A DNA stretch of 64,000 nucleotides from the NCBI GenBank assembly GCA_026874595.1, contig CM049310.1:31311558-31375557 (forward strand), given 5' to 3'. Both the position numbers and the translations under genes were made by a program. Positions 25,701 to 37,700 of this stretch are shown here, piece by piece. A model generated the notes under the pieces. The model was not told the origin of the DNA and searched no databases. It was given only the letters and a program-made list of their open reading frames with translations. The number at the start of each line of letters is the position of its first letter. Positions within the stretch are counted from its first letter, which is position 1. The DNA comes from Sipunculus nudus. Its lineage: Eukaryota; Annelida; Sipuncula; Golfingiida; Sipunculidae.

Positions 25701-28700
25701 TCCAGACTGACCTTCGGCCTGTTGCCAAATCTGAAATAGTAGCCACATCATTGCATAAGCTCACAGATTGGCTCCACATGCAGCCCTGAGGGGCATGACA
25801 CCCATGAGGTGATCACATGATACTCATGAGATGATCACATGCTACCCATGAGGTGATCACATGCTGCCCATGAGGTGTTCACATGACACCCATGGGGTGA
25901 TCACATGCCTTGTGCTTGGCTGCACTGATTGAACTCTTGACCTATATCTGGCTGCACTGAATGAACTCTTGATCTGTTGCAAAATCTGAAACAGTCGGCA
26001 GTTTTTCAACCTATTTAATGATACAGACACAATCTTTGCCTGTTGGTAAATCTGTCTACACATACTGAAAGACTTTGGCTAAAATGCTTTTTTTTTCAAG
26101 CTGACATATTCATAAACTTTTTACCAAAAATATCTATAATAATAAAAGATGCAGTCCTTTCATTGTTAAAGGTCCAATAATTCTGCCAAAAATCATTCAA
26201 GTAAACTTGAACAAAGGACACCTAAACAATTTTGTAGAAGAACACTATTGCAGTCCTCAGTTTGAAATAAACATAATAATGGCCATAAGACCAACTTAAG
26301 CTTTTCACGACTCAACCAAAAATAAACAAACTCAAGTCTATTCTTATATGATTGAAAGAACCATGTCCTAGAATAATTCTTTTGAAAAATTGAACGATTC
26401 AACTTAACAGTTTCATCTTAAACATTATAAGCTGAAAGAGGCTAAAGTTATGACGTTTTTGCCCATAAAAAACAGGTCAATGTAGGTGGCACCACAAAAT
26501 CTGCAACTTCAAATATGAGTCATGTGACCAACATTTGCACAATGCTATGTAATGCTAGGTTCTGTCATTTCTGAGATTACTATGTCAGTATGCTTACTTG
26601 GCCAAATGACTAAGTTCAAATTTGTCTAACTCCGCTAATATTCATCAAATGCAAACCATTTGAACAAACTTGAGAAAGCTTGCCTCTGGGTTCATTTCTG
26701 TAAAATATTGAACAATTTGGCTGGACTGTTTACATGAAGAAGACTTTTAGAGGTTCAGCCTTTTCCCTATAAAATTCAAGTTAATGCAGAAAACAAAAAA
26801 AATAAGCTGAATCCCACAACATATAATATGTGACAAATTATTGCATAAAATCTGGGGATGGTAGCTCCTGCTATTCTTGAGAAATTATGGGTTAATATAC
26901 AGATGACCAATGACCCCAGTACAAAAAAGGTCAATGCAAGTGGCGCCACCAATACCTGAATTCATATATGACTCATGTGACCAACATTGGCATAAAATTT
27001 GGTGATGATAGCTCAGGCTGTTTCTGAGACTGTCATTTTAGTAAGCCTTTTTGGACAGATGACTTAGTTCAACTTCCTGTAACTCGGCCAAATTCACCCA
27101 AAATTAACCATTTGAATAAACTTGATAGAGATGGTATAAGAGATTATTTCTGTGAAATATTGAACAATTTGGCTTAACTTCGGGGAAGAAGATTTTAAAC
27201 AGTTTTTTTAGCTTTTTCTCTATAAAATCTAAGTAAATGCAGAGTTTCTCAGATGGCTAATTTTTTGCATTGAATTTCAGTCCAGCTCCAGTCGTTGAAA
27301 AATATTAAACAAATAAGCCTCAGTTGTGTCAGTTAAAAATGTTTTGCAGGTTTATAACTCATACAGGAAAATACAGAAAAATGGCTAAGTTAAGCTTCCC
27401 ATAACTCGGCCAAAAATCACTAAAACCAAAACCATTTGAACGAACTTGAATTATCAACATCTAAGGATAATTAATGTGTGAGATTTAAGAATTCTGCCCT
27501 GTGGTTTTTGAGAAGAAGATCTTTGTAGCCACTGAGCTAAACTGGGCTGTCATGGCATATGACTAAATTCAGCTTCCCATAACTCAGTCAAAAGTCACTG
27601 AACAGAGATCATTTGAACAAAATTCAGAAAGCAGTACCCTAAGATCATTTCTGTGCGATATTAAACAATTTGGCCATGTGGTTTCAGAGAAGAAGTTTTT
27701 TGTAGCCCTCAGTATGATACGGGCACTGATGACCCCCATACAAAAAAAGGCTGATGCAGGTGGCGCCACCAATACCTCAATTTCAGATATGACTCATGAA
27801 ACAAACATTCACATATAATTTGGTGATGATAGCTCCAGCTGTTTCTGAGATTGTAATTTAAGTATGCGTTTTTTTGACAGATGACTAATTTTAGCTTCTT
27901 GTAACCCTGCCAAAATTTACTGAACTTAAACCATTCGAACAAACTTGAGAGAGATTGTTCCAGGGATCATTTCTGTAAAATATTGAACAATTTGGCTGAA
28001 CAGTTTCAGAGAAGAAGATTTTAAAAGGTTTTAAAGCTTTTTCTCTATTAAATCTAAGAAAATGCAGTTAGAAAAAAAAAAAAAACAAAATCCGATATAG
28101 ATTTTTGGATGACTGATTATTTGCAAAAAATTTGGTGATGCTAGCTCCTGCCGTTCTTGAGATAGCTATGGTTAACGTACAGACGACGCACGACGTACGA
28201 CGCATGACACACGACAGACGACGCCGCACCATCGCATAAGCTCACAGGTTCACTGAAAAGTGCATTATGTTTGGGCCCATAAATTAAAACAAATACACAA
28301 TACTGACATCATTTCTGGTATGTGCATCGCGAATGTATAGAAAAATATGTATATTATATATGATCAAAGTCAGATCAGTGGTTTTGATATTAGGCAATCT
28401 TACAGAGTAATAATGGGTTTTTTTTTTTTAATGGAAAAATGAAGTTTTTCATTAATATCTCGAAGGAATTAAGTCCTAGTGATCAAAATCTTGGCATGGT
28501 AGGGGATTTTGGAAACATCTAACTGTATGCCAAATTTAAGGAACTTAGAGCTGAAGCTGGAGAGCTGAGCTCTAGCAAACTGCATAATACTAGCTTGATG
28601 TAAACAATATGTGACATGGTGCTTAAAAACTTGAATAAAATCTACAGTTTTTGATCAACTGGTTTCAAATTTTTGGTGTTAACAGTTGAAATGGTAACAA

Positions 28701-31700
28701 AAACAAATGATCAGGATGACAATTTTAGGCTTTCAACCTATTTCATACTCATACATGATGTCAAGAATTTCAAGTATATGTGTTTCAACTGCGCATAATT
28801 AACAAAATCATATACTCTCCAATTCTGATATTATATGATAATACCTTAAGAATTCACATTCATACAAGCCAGCAAAGATTCAGGATTATGAATTTTATAG
28901 ATTAATAGTAAAATATAAATAACAAGAATTCCTATATTATATTAAATATAAAATCGAAAATTAAATCCTCAGCAGTTACAGGGAAAAAACGTGCCATGGT
29001 CAAACTTGGGCAAAATTTAAGGTACCAATTTTATATTTTTGCCAATATTTAAAAAAATTTATCAGATTTTGATCTAATTTTTGGTATACCATTAAATTTT
29101 AATTAATCAAAGTTGTATTACTGAAAAAAAGTCCCTACCTTTAACACTTTGGTCTTAAGTGACCAAATATTTTTCCTGATTTTTTTACAAAGTCCATTAT
29201 GTTTGGGCCCATAACTTTTTTAAAATTAAGTAAAACTGACTCAATTTCTGGCATGTGCATAGGAACTATATAGAGGAATATTTATGGTAAATATGAAGAA
29301 AACCAGATGAGTGGTTTTGATATTAGGCAGTCCTGAAGTGTGAAAATAGATCTCTGCATTAGTTGTTCAGATACTTCAGCTTTTGTATCAAATTGTTCAT
29401 TATTCTGAGGGATACTTCGGAGTCCTATAGCTTGAAGGATATGGGAAACAGAGACCTAATTTCAGGTTTCCACAGACACTTTTCATGGGCCTCCTTGCAT
29501 GACAAGAATCAAGATTCTAGGTCCAGTTGTTACGATTTGCACCCTGTTGACAGATAACCACATCTTTAAAGGTCTCATAAATAAGAGAAAACAATTCATA
29601 AAAAATCGAAAAATACAGGTGGCACCACCAGTCTGCAGAAACTGATGAAACACCTCTTGATCAATATGTATGCCGAAAATCATGACCATCAGTGTTGAAG
29701 TTATTGAGATGTTGCAGTTTGTTTTTATTAAGTTTTTCATTATTCTGGGGGGTAATTGGGAGCCTCACAGCTCAAAGAATATCCATGGGTAACAGAGACC
29801 CAATTTCAGGTTTCCATGGAGACTTTTCATGGGTCTCCCTGTGTGTCAAGAATGAAGATTCTAGGTCCAATTGTTATGATTTATGCCCTGTTAACAGATG
29901 TTCACATTTTTAAAGGTCTCAAAAATAGAGAAAACAATTCATAAAAAATAGAAAAATACAGGTGGCACCACCAGTCTGCAGAAACTGATGAAACACCTCT
30001 TGATCAATATGTATGCCGAAAATCATGACCATCAGTGTTGTAGTTATTGAGATGTTGCAGTTTGTTTTTATTAAGTTTTTCATTATTCTGGGGGGTAATT
30101 GGGAGCCCCACAGCTCAAAGGATATGGATAACAGAGACCTTATTTCAGGTTTCCATGGAGACTTTTCATAGGTCTCTCACTGTGTCAAGAATGAAGATTC
30201 TAGGTCCAGTCTTTACGACTTGTGCCCTGTTAACAGATGTTCACATTTTTAAAGGTCTCAAAAATAGAGAAAACAAATCGTAAAGAATCGAAAAATACAG
30301 GTGGCGCCACCAGTCTGCAGGAACTGATGAAACATCTCATGATCAATATGTATGCCAAAAATCATGACCATCAGTGATGAAGTGAATGAGATATTGAAAT
30401 TTTGAAATGTATGAAATTTTTTTACTATTCTGGGGGGTACTTTGGGGCCCCATAGCTCTAAGAATATGGGTAACAGAGACCAAATTTCTTGTTACCAAGG
30501 AGATTTTTTATGGACCTCTTAGAATGTCAAGTTACAAGATTTTAGGTCCAGCGGTTACGATTTGTGCCTGATTAACAGACAGACAGATGGACAGACAGAC
30601 AGACAGCTAGACAGACGGACGACAGACAAAGACTGATCGCTATAGCTCAGATGACTTACTGTCAACTGAGCTAAAAACTAGATGTGGTCAGACAATGGTC
30701 CTCAGAGGGCCCTGCTTTTCTGCTAGTGCTGGACAAGTTTACATATGGTTGAAAAATTAAGTTAAATTTAAAAAATATCATAAACAGAAACAGGTTTTTA
30801 TCAATATGCATGAGGGAAAAAATCATACTGGATTAAAGAAGACATGTTTGAAATAATGTGTGCAACAGAAAATCACCAAATATAGTCTGTTAGCCATATT
30901 TGATTTTGAGCAAGTCAGTAATACAATAGGTCTGGAGCCCTCATAGGTACCAATCATCCCTGTGAATTAGGGAAAGCTGCAGTAGGTTGTTGTTGAGTTA
31001 TCACACACAAAAGAAAATCAGCGATCGGGCTGTGGAGGCCATACTGGAATTCAGACAGGTCTGTTATTCAATAGGTCTGGAGCCCTCATAGGTACCAATC
31101 ATCCCTGTGAATTTGGGAAAGCTGCAGTAGGTTGTTTTTGAATTATCACACATGAAAGAAAATCAGCGATCGGGCTGTGGTGGCCATATTTAAATTCCAA
31201 CAGGTCTGTAATTCATAGGTCTGGTGCCCTCATAGGTTCCATCCATCCCTGTGAATTTGGGAAAGTTGCAGTATGTTATTGTTGAGTTATCGCGTGCTAA
31301 ATAAAATCAGCGATTCAGCTGTGGCGGCCATATTTGAATTCCAACAAGTCTGTAATTCAATAGATCTGGAGTCTATATAGGTACCAACAATCCCTATGAA
31401 CTTGCAAAAGCTGCAGTAGGTTGTTGTTGAGTTATTGCGTGCAAATTAAAATTAGTGATTGGGCTGTGGTGGCCATATTTGAATTCCGACAAGGTCTGGA
31501 GCCCTCATAGGTACCAATCATATCTGTGAATTTGGGAAAGCTGCAGTACCATAAAAAACCGCATATACGTCGAGAAATTTGTTCCCAAAAAAAAATCCAA
31601 GAAAGGGGAGTCGACTTATGTGTGGGTCTAAGCCTGAGAGGTAAAATTGTGCACGAACTTAGTCTTAACTGATCGACAACTAGATATCCGTTTCCGGTAA

Positions 31701-34700
31701 AGTCAGGTACACAAGTCCCCCTTTCGGTAAAAAAATACAGTCTAATAAGGTTTCAGAATATTTTTTTTCAAATTTTGACAATTTATGCTGTCCTTTCATT
31801 ACGATAATGCAGTATATTAAAATGTTTGCAATTTACACGGTTGCTGACAACTAGGAAATGACCCGCTTCTTGCTATAATGAGCTTCATTCACGGGCGATT
31901 AAGTATGAGTGCAAGAGGCACGGGTATTGCGTAATCAGTTGGGATTTTATCCAGGGCATCGGCCCCTGTGTATTTGACATCTAATTATGTTACACACAAA
32001 ATCATTTGGTGCTTGCGTAAGTTTGCAAACATGTAAACGGTTAAAGCCTGTGGGCCGTGGTATCTGAACTACAGACAGGTGACAAATGGCTGACTACAGC
32101 ACGGATTAGCGTTCACTCGGTACGGGGATGGCTGCCTGTCCAAAGAAGCCCCAAACTAGGTCACACTGTTCACCTGTGTACTTACACGCGGAGGATATTA
32201 TCACTCCGTTCGGAAGTTCCTACTTAAAAATCACCCAAAATCGTAGTGAATGACTGCGGCCCTGAGCAGAGCTCAGGGAAAAAATAGACCGAAGTTCAAC
32301 CTGACATCGATATCGCAATGAAAAAAAGAACACAAAACCTGCAAGACTTTGTCAAAACTAGTACTCAACAGAATGTGAAATATATGATTCATTCACGAAA
32401 ACTTTCATCAAAAAGATAGGAAAACAGAGTTTGATCAAAGAAGGACTGACGTGTTGCCTCCTTGCTCTCTCTGTGGTTCGCTATGCTGGATACCTACGCT
32501 GCATATATGCAGTTATATTGCATGTAATTGTTCATTAGTGCGTCAGTCTGTTGAGGCAAGGAAGACCAGAGTTAATTAAAACTTGAATTAAACTGTCGTT
32601 TAAGGCCTTGTGTTTTCTCAGAATGTATAATAAAAATCTCTGATAATAAAATTACTGCCCTTTATCCACGGATATGACCAAGCTGAGGACAGCTGACACG
32701 GTCACGTGGCCTTTTCAGGCGATTCGCTTGGTTCAACTTCGCGCGTTCTTTTCAATATAGATTATATAAAATGTAGAGAAGTCCGCGACAATCCTGTTTT
32801 ATTAACATGCTTAAATAGTCATGTTTTTATTGATATCTGACACAGCAATCATTAGAAGTTTAAAATAAATGAGCAATGACGGAAAGTGTGAGAATTCCTT
32901 GGCTGTTCTATTATCGCCCACCTGCCGATTCTGGGTGTCAGACAATCTTCATTTCTGCAAAATACTTTAAGTATCGACCTGTTATATTAATCTTAGAATC
33001 TTTATGATGCCCAATAACCTTTTAATAGATTGCACTACAAAACAAATGACATTTTTACAGTTAAAAAAAAAATGGAGTGGTATGAATGTCAAAAGCAGTT
33101 GCCAGTCATACAATTCACCTTTCCCCAGTGGCCTGTCACACTACTCTCGATGGTCATGTATGCTGCTTCAGACCTGTTTTGACCTCCAAAATGGCTTGAA
33201 AAAATTTTTACCCAATATTTAACCTGAAAATTTATACTCCACTAATATGCGAGATCAACTTATATGTGAGTTTTTACGGTATGTTGTTGTTGAGTGTTCG
33301 CGTGCTTAAGAAAGTGTCACTGATGGAAAGATGGAAGGACGGATGGACAGAAGGACGGACTGACACAGAGATCACTATAGGGCACCGCTTGTCAAGCGGG
33401 GCTTAATTACATTAAATGGATATCTCTACTTACTGCAGTTGAGTTCATCACTGAAGTCTCCACAGTTGTCTGTACGGTCACATTGCATGTAAGCCTTGAT
33501 GCACAAGTCATTGTTGCAGTGGAACAGGTCTGATGCTGTGCAGTCTGTAAAACAAGACGAGTTTTCATTCAGTTACAAGGAAAAAAAAAAGTAAGTTTTG
33601 CAATGGCAGTGCTGGCAAGCAGTTAAAAGAGTACCAGGTTTAATTCAGACAGAATATTTTCAAAACAACCCTTAAATACTGTGCCTGCTGAGTGGCATTA
33701 ATACTTCGGCAAAGTCAGCCATTTAAGGACATTCAAACAGCACAGACATTAATACAAAAGTGTCATCATGTTTTATTTTTGGTTTCTTTCATTCAAAATT
33801 TCCTGGTCTTCTAGTTAAATATCTTCACAAAAATTTATTTTGAATTCTTCTGATTTTTCCAACACCCTAACTCTGGGGGATCCGTTGACTGACAAGGCTA
33901 CCAAGTAACCAAAATGTCAGAAAAGCAAAGAGTCATTTTATATATGGAGTTAAGAAACAGTGGTAAATACTCACTACATCCATATTCATCAGAATTATCT
34001 CCACAATGGTCAACACCATCACATCTCTGCTCATTAGGGATGCAGGTTCCAGAGTTGCATGCAAATGTCCATCGTGGGTCACAAACTGATAAGAAGGGGC
34101 AAATTAAGATCATACAGGTCTAAATGATGAACAAGGGACGACTCTGAATATGTATATAGGTTGATTGATCATCATAATCAAAACCTCACACAAATACCAG
34201 CAGTTTGAGAGAGCAACCAGTTGATGATGTCTAGGGTAAATGCTCTGGTAGACTCCAAGGTTCTGAAAAGTGTTGTGAAAACTCTACACCATGGCCTCCA
34301 CTGAAAGCACTGTTTTAAGCCTTGACCATGATAAATAGTACACTGGCATTTAAACAACTATATATTCATACATCTATCAATGAAAACAAAATTGGATAAA
34401 AACATCTTATTTACTATGTTATAATCTGATAAGGCACAGCTATGAAACACTTACCACATCCTGATGGTTCATCAGATGAGTCATCACACTCAGGGTTACT
34501 GTTACAGTAGTTGACACCATCAATACACATTCCACTGTCACATGAGAACTCATGGGCTTCACAGGCTGAAATACAAAATATATAAGGTCAGGTCCTGTTA
34601 CAGTAGCTGACACCATCAATACACATTCCACTGTCACAGGAGAACTCATGGGCTTCAACAGGCTGTAATACAAAATACATTACGTCAGGCCCTGTTACAG

Positions 34701-37700
34701 TTATTGACACCATCAATACACATTCCACAGTCACATGAGAACTCATGGGCTTCACAGGCTGTAATACAAAATACATTACGTCAGGCCCTGTTACAGTAGT
34801 TGACACCATCAATACACAATTCACTGTCACATGAGAACTCATCAGCTTCACATGCTGTAATACTAAATACATTAAGTAAGGTCCTGTTACAGTAGTTGAC
34901 ACCATCAATACACATTCCACTGTCACATGAGAACTCATGGGCTTCAATGGCTGTAATACAAAATACAATAAGTCAGGACCTGTTACAGTAGTTGACACCA
35001 TGAATACACATTCCACTGTCACATGAGAACTCATGGGCTTCACAGATTGTAATACAAAATGCTAAGTCAGGTCTCGTTTTAAGTTACTGGTACATTATTT
35101 CTCTATCTGTATATATTAAGCCTTCATCAGGCATTATAATAAGAGTGATGTATAGTATTTATAATAATTTCCCACCAATGTACTGCTACATAAAATGGGT
35201 ATAAAAGACTCCATTATATGTAGTTTTTGTGAAGAAACAGACTACATTGAACACATTTTCTATTCATGTGAAAAACTGAAACACTTTTGGTTGGAAGTAG
35301 AAAGCAAAATTGCGGTAATAGCTTTCAAAACTGCAAAAGTGTCAAATTATCGGAAGCTGATGTAATACTCGGATACAAATGTGAGGTTATAGTGAGACTA
35401 CATCAAAAGTCAATCAAATTATCCTCATAGCAAAAATATCAGTAAATTTAAATATGGCAATACAGGCAACCTGTAATTTGTCTTTGTAGTAGAAATGGAG
35501 AATAGAATTTAAACTGTTAAAGTATCATATGTAGTTTCCTACAATCCTAGGTTCTAGCTGTTGGAACCAGATTGGATCTAATTGTAAAAGGCAGCTTATT
35601 AGGCAATAAACTGTGAAAAAAACAGTGATGAACTAAAGCCAAAATAACTGGCAATTATTTATGACATTTAAATTATAAACAAATATCTATGATATACAAG
35701 AGTTTTATACATTATTACTCATAACAGTGCTAATCAAGAGAAAAAACTGAATGTCATAATAGATCTATATTTAGTTAAAAAAATATAAAAACATAAAATG
35801 ATCCTCTGGATGGAAAAGAACTGAGAAACAAAAAAATCACGGATGCATGGATTGACTCCTTTTATACTTAAGAATTAATTTCATTCTTAGCTGTAATTTA
35901 TGAACCTCTCATGAGGACAACTGAATAGCACATTTAACTCTGAAGGAAACAAATAAATACACTCACTGCAGTTATGTTCATCTGTGTAGTCTCCACAGTC
36001 ATTGTTACGGTCACACATCTTTGTCTTCTTGACACACAGGCCGTTATTACAGGTCATCTCATCTTCCTTGCAAGCTGGAAGGAAGAAATTATTACATAAA
36101 TACCACTACATAAATTACCTAATAACCATGATTTTATATTTGGAACCTTCTTAAAGATGTGAGTACTCTTGCAAATATGATATAAGTACAGCTTTTTACT
36201 TGTTTGAAATGGGGTTACCAGCATAAAATCTGTCCAAGCTTAATTAGTACCTCGTATCAAGACCAGTTACTCTGTAAGGTTCTGGTCACGGTTTCCCCAC
36301 TACATGAAGCAATAAATGCATTTAGTTCTCAGGGGCAAATTATACAGGAGTATAGAAGGAGGAGGAGTGGGGGGGGGGGGGGATGGAGGGTTGAGAGGGA
36401 AGGTTAGCAGGCCTCGAAACTAACTTTTTACCTTATGGTCCCGGTACCGTCCCGAAATGCAGAATGAACCGTCCCGGGTACACAAATCACCGTCCCAGCT
36501 AGGACTCTCATGCCCCCCCCCCCCACCAAAAAACACACAACAACAATTATACAACAATTATTTTATTACTAGTGTCTGATCGGTTTAACATCACTCATCT
36601 GATTGGCAGAACCTGTGACATAGGGATTTGAGTGTGAACAGAATATAGTGGAGCAAGACTTTTTATGGAATCCATTGTAATTTAAAACTAGATGTGTCGG
36701 AACGACACGAATGTCCCCGCCTAGGGCAAATTAGAAACAATTGTAAAATTTTGAAACATTTTTTTAAGTTCAGGAGGTGTCGTATGGTCAAAAGTAAGTC
36801 AACAAGGGCAAAATGCAAACTCGATCTGTAACGGGTCATTATCAAGCAACACACCAAAAATCATGCCAGTATATGCAGGCATTGTGAAAAAAAGTCCATA
36901 CATGTGCATTTTCCATAAAAAATTCTGTCTTTCATGAAATGTTCTATGTTTAGGAGCCGTAAAACAATCAAAAGTAGGTCAGCCGGGACGAAACGCAACG
37001 CGATCTGTAACTGTCATTATCTGCCCACACATAAAAAATCAGGGTGGTATCTACAGGCACTGAGGAAAAAATGTCAGTACATATGCATTTGTTATGAAAA
37101 TTTCTATTTTTCATGAAACTTTCTATGTTCAGGAGCAGTCAAATGGTCAAAAGTAGGTCAACTGTGACAAAACGTGAACTCGATCTGTAACTGGTCATTA
37201 TCTGCCCACACACCAAAAATCAGGCCAATATCTGCAGGCATTGCGAAAAAAGTCTGTACATGTGTATTTGTCATGAAATTTCATATTTTCCATGAAATTT
37301 TCTATGTTCAGGAGCTGTAAAACGGTGAAAAGTAGGTCAACCTGGACGAAACGCGAACTCGATCTGTAACTGGTCTATATCTGCCTACAAACCAAAAATC
37401 AGGCCAATATCTGCAGGCATTGCGAAAAAATTCCGTACATGTGTATTTGTCATGAATATTTCTATTTTTCATGAAATTTTCTAAGGAGGCATAAAACGTT
37501 CAAAAGTAGGTCAACCGGGATGAAACGCGAACTCGATCTGTAACTGGTCTATATCTGTCCACACATCAAAAATCAGGCCAATATCTGCAGGCATTGCGAA
37601 AAACAAGGCCGTACATGTGTATCTGTCATGAATATTTCTATTTTTTATGAAATTTTCTAAATTAAGGAGGCATAAAACATTTTTGCAATGTAATTCAACA

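Larger units (their letters stand above)
24708..33433 (-). other. 8.7-kb repeat-filled intron joining block B m21 to block A m1
   Basis: The homologous junction between A and C is 183 bp. The edges (24708 to about 24850 and 33407-33433) match that short intron; nearly everything between is inserted repeat. Sub-features are listed separately. No LDLa exon found inside on the minus strand. Confidence 0.8.

Noticed and set aside
29363-30283. Similar small open frames in three places (MFRYFSF..., MLKLLRC..., MRCCSLF...)
   Set aside because: They are the same ~340-bp noncoding repeat read three times; no conserved domain and stops at varying places.
30570-30620. GACA-rich stretch as a coding or regulatory repeat
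   Set aside because: It is the simple-sequence part of a dispersed repeat tail, also found at 50110, 54215 and 58085.
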